Below are positions 1 to 11,122 of a stretch of 64,000 nucleotides of DNA, in pieces; the first letter of the stretch is position 1; each line of letters opens with the position of its first letter. Origin of the DNA: Sphaerosporella brunnea (Eukaryota > Ascomycota > Pezizomycetes > Pezizales > Pyronemataceae); the NCBI GenBank assembly GCA_008704415.1, contig VXIS01000021.1, forward strand, positions 62,001-126,000, read 5' to 3'. A program made the position numbers and the translations under genes. Below the pieces are notes generated by a model that made no database searches, was not told the DNA's origin, and saw nothing but the letters and a program-made list of their open reading frames with translations.

Positions 1-1195
1 CCTTGCTTCGTTTTGCTGTTTGCTGCTTGCGGCCCGTCCTGCTGTGATTTCTCATCGCCGCAGTTAATAGGGATGGTAGAGCAGAGGCGGAGGCTTACCT
101 TGATGCTTGCCGCCCGCTTTTCCGTGATTTCTCAACGAACGTGACGGGGCTCTGTTCGAGGTTCCAGATACTCTAGTTCCACGTTGTTACACCCGTTCAT
201 AGTCGGATCCCTATGGAGTAATTCAGTGTCCATACTCCATATCTCAAAATACAGTGGGCTTGAGCCATCCAATTGTTTTACCCAAAGATCAGCACCACAG
301 GGTGATACTAGCACGGGACTGCATTCCGGGGTGACGTACTCGGGTACAGCGTTACGTCGGGTGCTCCCCGAACAAACAGCAACTGGCAACGCCACTACGA
401 TTGCTGCTAGAACTTTGTGAAGCTGGGGGTGGCATTGTAGGCCTCCCTAGAGCCTTTTTGAGTGTTTTGAAGAAAAAATACTGACTTCTTCGTGAACGAC
501 AAAGGTCTTGGCCTTGTTTGGTTGTATGGAGGAAAGAAGTCGGGTGCTCTTTGCATGTGTGTAACGGCGCCCGAATTACCCTTGTACCCTAGTACATGGT
601 ATAGGTTTGATATCCGTACAGATCATGAACAGCCTCGGCACCTGAATCTGCACCCCCCGGGGCGTGATGGTCACTCCGAATGTTTGTATCGTCTCCAGCC
701 GTACCTTCAACCTCTGGCTCAGTATAAGGCTCCGTGCCAGAATCGTAGTCTTCAACGGCGTCCACCCCCAACTTGCTCGCAAAAAATGATTCTTCTTTGA
801 CGGAGAAAGACAATGTAAAGTGAGCTCCTCCGCCACCTGGGTGTGTGGCTTCCACCTGCTTCATAAAGGTATCTCGACGCAGGAAGTAACGCGAGGTCTT
901 TGAACTTTAAGCATCCTACCTACGCCATTATCCACTCATTGTTTGTAAAACACCTGCAGCGGATTGTCCTCTTCGTCAGCAGATCTGGAGCAGCCGCCCG
1001 CTGGCCCCACTGCTGCCACGGACCACCGACACGATCAATTTGTTGTACTGGGACGCAGTTGGGGGAGGTGAGAATTTGATGGGGGTCGGGTAGGTTGAGA
1101 TCCGGGTTGATGCGGTCAGATAGCTAATAAAAGGTACGTCCGCGGACAAAATTCTACGTAAAAGCTCAAACCCAGCTTGAGACAGACCTACCATC
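1..1195. other. No recognisable gene
   Basis: I see no coding region with recognisable domains. A short direct repeat around positions 20-57 and 103-137 (a cgcccg/tgatttctca pattern) is the only structure. The reading frames here look like chance. Confidence 0.4.
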
Positions 1196-1282
1196 GTTTA
1201 AGCCAGCTCGTGGCCGGATCGAGTCGGCTCTAGCTCGCGGCTCGAGCTTTTGACTCGCGCCGGCTCGGCTCTTGTCCATCAC
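1196..1282. mobile_element. hAT-type terminal fragment (GAGCCGAGCC family)
   Basis: A dense run of gagctcg/gagccg motifs ends in ggctcttgtccatcac at 1282. Reverse-complemented, this resembles the left terminus of the complete element at 19473-20141 (TAGTGATGCAAAAGAGCCG). The other terminus is not visible upstream, so this is a truncated end. Assignment rests on motif resemblance only. Confidence 0.45.
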
Positions 1283-2249
1283 AAAAACTGACGGCTGCCG
1301 GAGATTGGGTATAGGCTTGGGTCGATCGTCTTTTCCGGTGTTTCCCACATGGTGTACAAGGAGTCGGGGGTATCTTGTCGGTGTTTTCTTTCTCAGGTAC
1401 CAGCGATTCAGGGCCCGAGTCTTCAACGCATTTACTATTGAATGCATGGACATCCTGGTCGTGCATGACCGCGTACCTGTCCAGGGTGGACATCTCTGTG
1501 GACTCCGTATAGAGACATGTTCGAGCCAGGGCTGCCAATCGACGGGCCGGCCCGTGTGGCAGAAGCGGCTCCACAATGTCGGTCACGCCGGGCGTGCACA
1601 TGGCCGCTCGGATAGGTTGCTGGCGACCCTCTACAGGTCTGGATATCCGATAGGTGCCTGGGGGTGCCGGTTATTCGGCGATTTCCTTGGTGCCGATAAT
1701 GGGGCAGCCTCCGAGCGCACCGAGTGAACAAAACCCCGGCATTTGAGCAATTGTAGATTGTTCGGGCCAATGGTGACCCCTTCTTGGGGTCCTTGTGTTC
1801 TTTAAACATGGTAGATAGTTCAGGTGCCTGGCGGGCCCCGCGGGCAGCCACCTGTCGCGCTCCATCCGGGGCCCGTGGGCAGCTAGATCTCGGTCCAAGA
1901 CGTCCGGTCCAAACGGGCCTCGATGGGAAATGCCCGTTGAATTCAAATGGTCCAGACCGCGCCGAAAGCCGGACTCGCCGGTCTGTTGGCAGCCCTGATT
2001 GCCACTGCCTGGCACGGGATTCTGACAGCCCGTACATGATCGATGAGGTAAAACCATTGGCTGTGTTCCACATCAGCCATCGGTGAATGCCCTATACAGA
2101 TGATTTTGACAATTTGGAATGAAGCTTGGGCGAGTTCCAGTGGAACACGCAGGCGTATCGCTCACTTTGCGTGCTGATTGTCGATCGCACCCTGATATTG
2201 TTGGGACTCCTGATAAGAAGTCTAACAGCGTCATTGATAAAGTAGGTGA
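1283..2249. other. Unassigned stretch
   Basis: Several overlapping open frames on both strands, none with a domain, a plausible splice structure or biased composition that I can support as a gene. Confidence 0.35.
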
Positions 2250-2390
2250 CGTGTTGAAACAACACTGCAATATGTAGCGAGGCTCTAGAGGCGAGGACAC
2301 CTGAATAAATAGGGCGCCCGTCTCCTTGTTTCTAGATAGATATCAACTCAATACAAGCGTCGCTCCTCCTCAATTCTCTACAGATATGGG
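2250..2390 (+). repeat. Dispersed repeat, inverted partner at 63437-63580
   Basis: About 140 bp with clear similarity to the reverse complement of 63437-63580. Shared blocks include cactgcaatatgtagcgag, ctctagaggcgag, gggcgcccgtctcc, tttctagata and gtcgctcctcctcaatt. An AT-rich TATA-like stretch (aataaatagggcgccc) lies inside. The pattern resembles part of a gypsy-type LTR, but I cannot fix its ends or a target duplication. Confidence 0.55.
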
Positions 2391-2889
2391 GAACAATGAA
2401 CTCTATTCCGTGAGCACTGGTACCGCAAAATTGGAGTGAGCGTGGGTCAAGATCTGGGACAGCATGCCTGAGTGAAATTCTATGATTGCATATATACCCC
2501 GGCAACACCAGCGGCGGCAGCCCATATTACGCACTTTGACCGCAAGAAACTCCTCAGGTTTCGATCGGAAAAAACTGTTTTTTCATGGTGCAGCTTGACT
2601 GCGGGCTAGGGCTGACGGAGGGGGTGGCCCCCCACGGTCACCGGAGCAGGAGGATTCGGGCGGTTGACGGAATGGAAGGATCTAGGCTGGCCGGAAGGGT
2701 TTTCTTTCGGAGGATGGAAGGGTAGGAAGGAAGGGTCTGCGCTGGTAGGAAGTAAGGGTCTAGGTGCCGGGAAAGAGATTGTGGCGGATCGGCACGGGGA
2801 GAGCGGCAGGGTCTGGATGGACCGCGAGGCGCCCTTTCAATGGGGTCCCAAGGACCCCGTCGGGAATCCTCTCCTCAACCCAGACCGCA
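2391..2889. other. Unassigned, G-rich tract
   Basis: No gene recognised. A ggaagggt/ggaagg-rich tract at about 2670-2760 precedes the tyrosine-recombinase element and may belong to its 5' part, but no coding similarity is visible. Confidence 0.3.
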
Positions 2890-4216
2890 CGTCTTCGCAC
2901 AGTTTTGTGCAGGTTCGTAGATCATCATGCGGCAGATGTCACAGACCTCAACACGCAAGCCGCTCGCTATCTCTGGTGGGGCCTTGCCCAGTCCACCCTT
3001 GTTTTTTTTATCGAACGTAGCACTTACGGTACCGCCCGCCGTAGCTACACTCGATACTGCGCTCTGACCGAGACTATCACTGCTTTCCAGGCCTCCGTAC
3101 CCCTTCTAGCCAACTGGATAAGCTCAATTGGCGGCCAAGTCAAATCAACGTCCATCAAATCTTACCTCAGCGACCTACGCAGCCTTCACGTCGACATGGG
3201 TTACCCTACCCCATCAATGGTATCTTCGACAACCCACGGCTGCAGCGCATCATCCGCGGAATAAAAAGATTTGATGGCGAGGCGGATACAAGGGAACGAC
3301 TACCTATCACTCGCGACATCTGGCTGCTAATGCAGGTCTTCCTCACTGGGGCACTGACCTCGCTCAAGCTAACCTCTACGCCGCCTTTTGTGTCGCCTTC
3401 TCGGGATTTCTGCGTGCCGGTGAGTTCACCTGGTCCTTGAAGGACCGAAACCAAGCCCAGGTTGGCTTCGCCCGCTGGCATGTTACCAGGCAATCCGTCA
3501 CCTTTGCTACGGACCGGGTCTACCTCTGCATTCCGGCGTCCAAGAGCGACACCTTGAGTTATGGAGTGACAATCACCCTGGCTGCCACTGGCGACTCAGC
3601 CTGCCCCGTTGCAGCGCTCCGGAACCTCTTCGACAAGTTCCCACATCCGGATCCCAGCGACCCCCTCTTCACCTGGGCTCATGGCCGGCAATTCACCAGA
3701 CAGTACCTCATCGCCACTCTTCGTGCTTGCCTGAAGCACCTTGGCATTGGCGGTCACTATTTGGGTCACTCCTTCCGCCGCGGAGCAGCTATATCCGCCC
3801 GCCGCGCTGGGCTCTCAAGATTCAGATGCTGGGCCGCTGGCATTCAGATACCTACAAGCGCTACACCAACACCCACCCCGAGCAACTCTACCTCATCTCC
3901 CGCCGGCACCAGCTCGCCGGTTCCGCCCAATTCCCCACTTCTTCGCCCCAACCTTCACCGCTGTCCTATTTCCGGTCACCACCTAAGGCGGGGTCGCGTT
4001 TTGGGGCTGTTTGGGAGGAGTTTAGGCTCGGCCCGGGGGGCTCGGGGTTGGAGCGATCGGGTCACCAACGCCCACCCCTCGGTCCGGGCTAGGGGCAAAC
4101 CTGTGGAAAGCTTAGTTGTTCACAGTTATTTGTTTGGTTTTAAGTTCTCATTGTTTGTCGAGTCTCAAATACCCCACCGCGGTCTACAAGCCACCCGCCG
4201 GAGGAAAGCATTAGCA
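2890..4216 (+). mobile_element. Tyrosine-recombinase element (DIRS/Ngaro or Crypton type), decayed
   Basis: The element carries a degraded tyrosine-recombinase gene followed by a GC-rich 3' region that recurs at 17466-17737. Both copies run from gggaggagtttagg to gaggaaagca(t/c)tagca and then diverge, which marks the element's 3' end at about 4216. The 5' end is not defined. No reverse transcriptase is visible, so a Crypton or a 5'-truncated DIRS/Ngaro element are both possible. Confidence 0.6.
2900..3960 (+). pseudogene. Tyrosine recombinase/integrase, frameshifted
   Basis: Homology runs through three frames. First comes an N-terminal SAM-like region (SIKSYLSDLRSLHVDMG). After a shift near 3215 it continues as DNPRLQRIIRGIKRF and RERLPITRDIW. 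After a second shift near 3365 it reads LYAAFCVAFSGFLRAGEFTW, then the catalytic HxxR box (GHSFRRGAA, about 3764-3790). After a third shift near 3825 it ends with LGRWHSDTYKRY, where the nucleophilic tyrosine is expected (about 3849-3863). The order core-binding domain, HxxR, Tyr matches fungal tyrosine recombinases of mobile elements that cut and join DNA through a 3'-phosphotyrosine. At least three frameshifts make it non-functional as read. Confidence 0.75.
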
Positions 4217-4539
4217 GGGAAACCCTCCGTTTTGCGAATCTATATTCACCTGTATTCGCGTGTATGTAGTATAGTGGGGTGGAACCGATGAATTCCGTTG
4301 CCGGCCGTCCTGGCTGGCCGGGCATGTATCTCGTAGCCTGCAAGTAACTGCAACCTCACTTGACTCAACTGTTGCAGATTGAGTTTTCACAATTTTTGAA
4401 TCAGATAAAACCCAGTCATATGGGTGTTTGTCATGAACAAGTGCCGAACGTAGACGTGGTGGGTATGTGGACTGGTTGTGCAGCAACGTCGTCTCGGAGG
4501 GGTGCTTCGGTGGGCAGCTGACGATCCCCCGGCGGCCAC
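4217..4539. other. Unassigned stretch
   Basis: No coding similarity or repeat recognised between the recombinase element and the shared block at 4540. Confidence 0.3.
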
Positions 4540-4600
4540 TCTGTTTTAATCATAATGTATTCGGCCCATTGCGGCCATGACATAGAGAGTAGACGGCCCT
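4540..4600. repeat. Block shared with the hAT remnant at 28690-29458
   Basis: The stretch beginning gttttaatcataatgtatt and continuing cggcc..ttgcggccatgacata also occurs at about 29255-29292, in the 3' non-coding part of a hAT-type remnant. This suggests that 4.5-4.65 kb holds a piece of the same family. No termini are seen here. Confidence 0.5.
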
Positions 4601-5544
4601 CAGGCCTACAGTCGGGTGTGTCTAGAAGTAAATAGTGAGATATGAGGAGATAGGAAAGAGTAAGGAACTTCGTATCTGACGTAGGACACGGGGTGGATGG
4701 CGCGCTGTCATTACATTCTTAGCTTCTCAAGCCAGGGTCCGACCTTCGTGCTTAGTAGAAAATCCAACACAGCTTTAGTATATCGTTCATCTGCTTGCAG
4801 ACTCTTATGGGGGTAAGACCCTTTCTCCTTCCACTCTCTGCCCCTGTTTTGTCTTCATGTCTTTTGACTTAAAAAGATACTCCCTCGTCTGTCGCGGCCC
4901 GGCAGCCACTTGAGTCGTATGATAACTCGTGCCTCAATAGAAGCAGTTTTTGCAGCGATTGCCCAAGGATTGGGACTCCGGTGCAACCAGGGCGGTTACC
5001 AGAACCATTGGCGGTATATTCAGGCTGGGAGAAACAGGTGCATCCGTTCCTACTCCGAAAAGGTCGTGGCATTGCGCATGAACCCACGGTCCGTCACATC
5101 CTCCTCCAATTCCACTCCCAATTCCGCGAGAAGAACAACAACCAACAATTTTTCGCATCCCGTATGTAATACAATCACTGCATTCCAATTCATATTGACT
5201 GCATCAAGTGCTAATTGGGCCCCTAGAACCATCATGCCAGTTGTAGTGAAGAAAAAACGGGCCAACGAGCCGGCGAAAGTAGCGCCCTCTCCCTGAAGCC
5301 CGCAGCCGTCTCCCGACTCAGAGACCGCCACGCCTTACGCCTCTCCAGCCGCGACTCCGGGTAGTTGGCGCGACGACGATCCAATGGGGATGGAGGATTG
5401 CAACTCCTCCCCTATGGGACGCGACCACGTTCCAGAGGCCGCCACGCTTGACGCCTCCCCGTTCGACATTCCCTCCCCTCCGGCTAATTGGCGCCACCAC
5501 GAAACGATACAGTCCCCGCCGATGTGGGGATTTCAACATCTCTC
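4601..5544. other. Unassigned stretch
   Basis: Open frames around 4910-5330 lack recognisable domains. No promoter or splice pattern supports a gene. Confidence 0.3.
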
Positions 5545-7299
5545 CCATCAGGTCGTATGCTTCGCCAAATGCAAAACCAGATGCGCGGGACCACCGAGGA
5601 GATCTCCGATACCGCTTTCAAAACCTACATATTCGCTTCGCTCCCGCCTGTCTTCGAAGTTACGGCCAAGATCCAGCAAAACAACCCTCTCGCAACCGTC
5701 CAGTCTATCATAGACGCATTGCTTGAAGACGAGCGACTGCGATCCATGCGACACCAATCCGATGCAGCTGCCGCAGCTCTCGTTAGCAAGGATCGAAACC
5801 CGAAAAAGTGCGTCGACGCTTAAAGACGCCTGAATCCGACGATCCTATCTGCGTCTATTGCGGCCTGCCTGGCCACCGAGCTTCGACATACCACCCAACC
5901 GTCTCCCCATCCGGGCTATGATTCGGCGGCTTCACACCATATGTGCAACAACCCTGATCTATTCTCGTCGTTGTCGCCTGCCTGTCAATTACGTCGTCCG
6001 GCTCGGAGATCATAACCAAATCAACGTCCACCAAGCCGGCTTTGTCTCCGTCAACGGCGTCCTTCTCTACTCCCTATTCATACCTGAATTCAGACGATCG
6101 TTGATATCCGTCTCGCAGCTAGACTCGGCTGGAAACAGACGCGACGAGGGACGACGGCCTCTGAAAGTTCAACTTCAGGCCGAACCGCATATTACGACTG
6201 GATCCAGGCTACAGACGTCACTGTCTAGCAAGACTACTCCGTCGCTACCTGACGAGACCCATTTGTCACTACCTGACAAGGGAAAGCATAGAGCCGTAGG
6301 AAAAGATCGTTTTTACGCTCCATTATTCCCTTTAGTACGAAAAGAGCGTAAGACGCTCCAGTACAATGACAGCCAGGCCAGGCGTCGAAAACACCTCCGA
6401 AAGCTGCAAAACACGCCTTGCACAGACGCAAATCATGGCTAATCCTTCTTAGACACTTCGACTCGGAACCTATCCTACCTACCGTCCAAGCCTACGAGCC
6501 TAGACTCCTTTGAGCTATGACATCGACGGCTTGCTCACCTGAATGCGGCTTCGAGGGGGGAGTGACGTTGCTGAACCGATTTCCCACCTCTATGAGCCCG
6601 ATCCTACCTCGCTCGAAGAGGCTATGACTAGCTCCCACCGAGCCCCGCTATGAAAGAGGAATGGAAGTCGCTACTAGAAAACCTCACTTTCGACGTCAAC
6701 GACAGCTACGCTGCCGTTTCGAAGCTCTCAGCTTGCCGCATGCTATTGGCTATAAGTGCCCGAAAAAGCTGGCGAATCGACCACACGGACGTCAAATCGA
6801 AGAAGTCGATCCCATCGTCGTCAGGCTCCATCGTACGACTAAGAAACGCTCTCTACGGTCTCAAGCAAGCTCCGAAGCTCTGCGCTCTTTGCGATACATC
6901 GAAATACGGATCGCATTACGTCACCCAGGATCCAGATTCGAGCGTCAACCAGCATCCGGATAGGCTTCACGGACTCCGACTGGGCAGGAAGCACCGGAAG
7001 AAGGAAATCGATGGGAGGATACGTATTCCAGACGAATAAGGGATCGATATCCTGATGCGACTCGTGAAGCGACCTCTACGAGCGATGGACCTACGGCAGA
7101 ACGTTGGAAAGCTTGGATAGGCGACTACGGACTACCTTTTTTCCCCCTGAAGCTATCAGCAGACGGGGTTTTTTAGATGGAAGTGCCGTAGCGCACGGGG
7201 GTTCTGTGGAGATTGCTCGCTCGGCATCAGACGCTTCCCGAAAAGCTCGGTCTTCACGAGATCGAAGGTTAGACGAGACGATTAAGTGCGAGTGCTTGG
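5545..7299 (+). pseudogene. Ty1/copia Gag-Pol remnant with integrase deleted
   Basis: A decayed copia element read left to right. Gag: EEISDTAFKTYIFASLPPVF followed by a helical UBN2-like segment (about 5570-5810). Zinc knuckle: CVYCGLPGHRAS, last Cys replaced by Tyr (about 5848-5890). Protease: YDSAASHHMC at about 5920-5945, where a D-[ST]-GA core is expected. Pre-integrase region: FIPEFRRSLISVSQLD. The integrase core is missing. Reverse transcriptase survives as LRNALYGLKQAPKLC (about 6840-6885) and RNase H as FTDSDWAGSTGRRKSMGGY (about 6965-7020). Frameshifts and stops separate the pieces. The copy was interrupted by the hAT element at 7300. Confidence 0.7.
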
Positions 7300-8410
7300 T
7301 AGGGATGTACAAACTACCACCGGATACGAACGAGGCTGTAGGAAAGCTATCGCTACGTGTCGATCGGTTTCCGATACTCCGCCGGTGATGCAGTGCGGCT
7401 CGGGCTCGAGCAACGTCAACCCGCGGAGGCGAACTCACTGTTTGTGAATTGTTGACATCGGCCGCAATGCCTCATCTCGTAAACCAAACAAAGAACTGAT
7501 CAGCTGCGTTCCGCCATTGGCGCGATGCAGAACACGCTGAGTGTGACAATGTAATTCAGGCTGATACTGTCAGTGTGACGAGTAAGACGCAGCGCTATGA
7601 GTGCACTTACTGGTGAGAAAAGTACCGCCTGGCAATTTCAGCAATTGAAAGAGTGAGTGTACACAATACTTGCGGCATCTGCAAGATATTGAATGCTCGG
7701 TGCAGCGGGACCATTCTAGAGCAGCGTCATTCTCGGCAACTGCCTGGAGTCGTGGATCCGCCTGCCCACAGCAGCAATTTCCGAAGGGAATCACGATGCA
7801 GCGATGTCTGTGATGATGATTTTTTTTTTCGAAACATCCAGAGACCTTTTGTTCCTGAGAATCACGTTTGGAAAATTGAAGAGCTCGTGTATACAGTTCT
7901 GGAAATAAATAGATGGTGGAAATGGTTCCGGCTGGCTTTGCGTATCTTCCACACTTCCGGGTACGCTTCGCCCTCTCTCTATCACGCAGTCCCGGGGTTT
8001 CCAGGTACTTCAGTTCCCTCGGAGCGTTCCTTCTCCATCATCAGGAACCTGATCCATGATACTAAACGCAAGCGCCTTTCCCCACACGCTTTCTTCATCC
8101 ACATCAACCGCTGGACTGTAGGCGATGCTAACTTCATAAACAGGCATAAATGCGATGACGATACACTGTTGGAGGAGGAGGTATTGCGGCTTGAAAGGTT
8201 TGAGAACGGTGTTGGACTGGCTTCAGCGGGTGCCGCCGCAGTACTCTAGAGTATTTTATGCGTTCGTGGGGTGTCTAATAATTGTACCGGGGCCTGCGCT
8301 GTAGAATTCCTATCATGACGTCAGTCCGCGAGTATATGATACGTATCAAACAATCACATATTGCACGCTACCGTACGCGACCGTAGCGGATCGAGAGTTG
8401 TCCGTCCCTA
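7300..8410 (+). mobile_element. hAT transposon (TAGGGATG family), decayed, perfect 8-bp TSD
   Basis: The left end reads TAGGGATGTACAAAC and the right end, reverse-complemented, TAGGGACGGACAAC, giving imperfect inverted repeats of about 13 bp. The identical octamer gtgcttgg flanks both sides (7292-7299 and 8411-8418), which is the 8-bp target-site duplication expected of hAT elements. The 1111-bp body encodes a damaged transposase C-terminus. The insertion lies in the copia remnant 5545-7299. Confidence 0.85.
7903..8249 (+). pseudogene. hAT transposase C-terminal dimerisation domain
   Basis: The frame reads RWWKWFRLALRIF, then PGTSVPSERSFSIIRNLI and KRKRLSPHAFF.HINRW. The P..SVPSER.FS block followed by a KR.RLSP helix is the hallmark of the hAT-family dimerisation region. 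The N-terminal BED finger and the DDE core are absent inside the 1.1-kb element, so this is a remnant of an internally deleted copy. The expected x-LA-x-YL motif just before PGTS is out of frame. Confidence 0.7.
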
Positions 8411-8418
8411 GTGCTTGG

Positions 8419-10369
8419 AGTAGTGATATGCTATGATGGAGGACCGAATGACATCATGGTGACGCGTGGAAGGGTATATATACGCACGTAGAATAGCCTC
8501 TGGGAGCGTAACAAGACAATCACATTTCCCATCATCTACGACTTGACCTCGACACTTGGACTATTTTCAACAACATTGATCCAGGTAGCGAAGCGGAGGA
8601 CAAAGAGGAAGAGGAGGAAGACGAGGAAGAGGAAGAAAAGGAAGGAACTGGAGAACGGAACTGACGGAGAGTACGGAGACAGCAGAGGCCTTTCCTCACT
8701 CCCTACAAGCGACGTGAAACAGCTACCGGCTCGACCTCCACCATTGAAAAGGGTACGTAGAGAACCTGGTCAGGGTTCAGAACGCGGTTTAAGGTCACGG
8801 GGAAAAAATAAAAGGTAAATGTATCTAAAAACCGTCGGCTCCTGAACAGTGGATGCCTTGCGAGATGTAGTACCCTGCTGCCTTCGATATCTCCCAAAAT
8901 ATCGCGGTCGCCGGTGTTCCAGGGCCTCAGTATTTTGAAAATAAAGTTTTTGATATTCGCTTAGCGAGCACGCGCAAAAAGTCAGAATTCAAAATTCGAA
9001 AAGTTTTCCATATTCTCAAGTAGATTCGATACATGCCTTCTACCTCCTGGCTTCGCCAGCTGAAAGAAGTGCGTTACGCATCGCCGCATTTGCTAGTGGC
9101 TGTCGTCGTCTTCACAATGGTAGCGCCAGTGATGCTGTGGAACGATAGCATCCCGAGGGGGCTAGGATTGCCACCGCCGCAGCCGCATATGGTGATTCAG
9201 ACACTCTGCAGTAATTGTTGCTTCGCTGCTGGCCTGGATCTACTCGACGTGACGCCAGGTGCGGTGTCAAAACGCGCTTTGTGAATGCCAACCAGTGCGC
9301 GTGTGTGTCTGCACCTCCGGGTCCTGGTGGAGGTGGCCGCAACCTGGAAGCTTGCGAGCATGCCGCATCGCCGATAGTCCTGCCGATTCATGCTGGTCCT
9401 TGAGCGGGAGAGGTACCGGTCTGTTCACATGCTGCAGTAAGCGAGTCGAAATTCTACCGAGTGACCATCTGCCTCCCGACCACCGGGTACAAACTGTTGT
9501 CAATGCAGAGGGAGAGATAATGAGCTTGAAGGGCGTGACGGCTCCATGTCGGGAGCTCCAAAAGCGTTTGCTGCTTTCGACTCGCTTTGGGTATATCGTC
9601 TGTTGACCGTGAGACAGGCTAGTGGGAATATGTAATCTAGCGTGATCCGTTCTCGTATGACGCTCTTCCTGTTCTCGGTCACTAACAATTGCTCCTGAAA
9701 GTCCCTTGCTTCGGCCAATAACACCCGAGTACATACGCGAAGGTTGGCAGTAAATGATGCTAAACGCATGCCTATCAAGCTCCGAAACCACCCGCTGCGA
9801 ACTAGCGAGTCCTGTCGGGTGGCGAAACACGGTTGCAGCGTCATGTTGGCTTGGAAGCGACTGTCGCAACAGGCCTCATAGATTAACACGTCGCGACGTA
9901 TTGACCCTCGCGCGGCAGCGGAATCATTGGTTAGGTATAGTGCTGTCCTCGTTTCTTCAAGATACCTTGTTACAAGTCCTGGAAATAACTGATTTAAGTG
10001 ACGACGATGGCTGATGGAGATAGACCTGAATTCCGATCATCTCGGGTAGCAGGCTGCCATGTATGACGTCAGCAACTTGAAATGCAGCCATCGTGTCAGA
10101 GATGAGCGTGATATGTTTTGATCGAGCCACAATCCTTCGACACATTGCCTATCGGTAGCAACTGGCGCGGCATCGAAGGGAAGGAAAGCGGCGTTGCCTG
10201 TGCTGCCAGACGCCGCACTGTTGACCGCCCTGCATACACCGAGTCGCTCGCGTGTGGCAGCCGGACGCAGCCGATCTCGCTAGCAACAGGAGCAACCGTC
10301 GTGGCTCGCTTCTCTCCTTCTCTCCTCCGCCACCACCAGCGTTACAGCCAAATCTCTCCGCACTGCAGC
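8419..10369. other. Mostly unassigned; TATA box and acidic low-complexity tract
   Basis: A good TATA motif (gggtatatatacgc, about 8471-8484) is followed about 100 bp later by a purine-rich tract (8585-8660) that in one frame encodes a run of Glu/Asp. No ATG opens that frame. It could be the promoter side of the copia remnant or a lost gene. From 8.9 to 10.3 kb no gene is recognised. Confidence 0.3.
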
Positions 10370-10702
10370 ATGGACTCCTGTTCGCCAGTAAGTCGTCCTC
10401 TCCTGCTCCTCGGCAGCACAAAATGTTGATCTCGGCAGGAATCGTCGGCAGAAGCGGAGGCGCAGGTGGTACCCGACTCCGAGCCTGCGCAGCGTGCGTC
10501 TTTCCGCGCCCGTTTGCAGAGCTGGATGGCGGAGGAGGCGAGGCGCAAGGCTGTGGTGATGAAGCAGCGGGAGCGGGAGAGGATCGAGAGGGAGGAGTTT
10601 GAGGAGGAACTGCGCAAGGTTACGGAGGCGTATGCGCAGCGGTTGTCGCAGATGAGGCGGGAGAGGGAGGAGGCCGAGCACGCGGCGCAGGGAGAGCGGT
10701 GA
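10370..10702 (+). CDS. Small charged coiled-coil protein, one intron (predicted)
   Basis: I predict a two-exon gene: exon 1 10370-10387 (MDSCSP), a 51-nt intron 10388-10438 (GTAAGT donor, CGGCAG acceptor), exon 2 10439-10702. The join is in phase and gives 93 aa. After an acidic/Ser-Ala N-terminus (ESSAEAEAQ) comes a long predicted helix rich in Arg and Glu, including SFRARLQSWMAEEARRK and RERERIEREEFEEEL, ending EREEAEHAAQGER. The GC-rich, Glu/Arg-biased codon use differs from the flanking repeat debris and argues for a host gene. No family recognised; function unknown. An acceptor at 10416 would leave an implausibly short intron. Confidence 0.55.
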
Positions 10703-11049
10703 TTGCTTATGATTGCGATTGTGTAAAGCTCGCGACTTGGGGAAGGTGTATAGCTGAGAGGCGTTGTGTGATGCTCGCGCGAGGATACCGAGAGTGAATA
10801 AACAGCGACCAGCGCCCTCTCAGCGTCGTTTTCCATGGCAGACGGGACGTGTGAGGCTGTCGCAGAGAAGGGTATTGGAAGTTGTGAGTAAGATGGAAAA
10901 AACTCATGAACGAGATAGACAACAAAAGATATCCCTCCCCTACGATCTCGGCTGGCTCGGCTTCGATCTAGGGCGGGTTACCCCCAAGCTTGCAAGGCTT
11001 GTAACCCCCAGGGGGAGGCAATGTCAACTTCGCCGTCAGCAGCCAGCCG
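10703..11049. other. Intergenic
   Basis: Nothing recognised except a near-palindromic G/C-rich stretch around 10975-11015 (ggttacccccaagcttg / caaggcttgtaacccc). Confidence 0.3.
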
Positions 11050-11122
11050 ATGCGAGAATCGAACCCTCCCCGCTCAGGCGCAGTTGGCACGGGCCCATAC
11101 CAACTACACCATGAGAACACCA
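11050..11122 (-). ncRNA. tRNA-like sequence (pol III A and B boxes)
   Basis: On the minus strand, an A-box match TGGTGTAGTTGGTA is followed 32 nt later by a B-box match GGTTCGATTC, normal tRNA spacing. The acceptor and anticodon stems do not pair well (position 1-7 GTTCTCA versus 66-72 ATCGGCT), so I read this as a tRNA pseudogene or the head of a tRNA-derived SINE, distantly tRNA-Gly(GCC)-like. A second B-box-like word (ccgggttcgattttt) lies beside it. Confidence 0.4.

Noticed and set aside
1435..2073. 212-codon minus-strand open frame
   Set aside because: Arg/Gly/Ser-rich with no recognisable motif, and overlapped by equally long frames on other strands.
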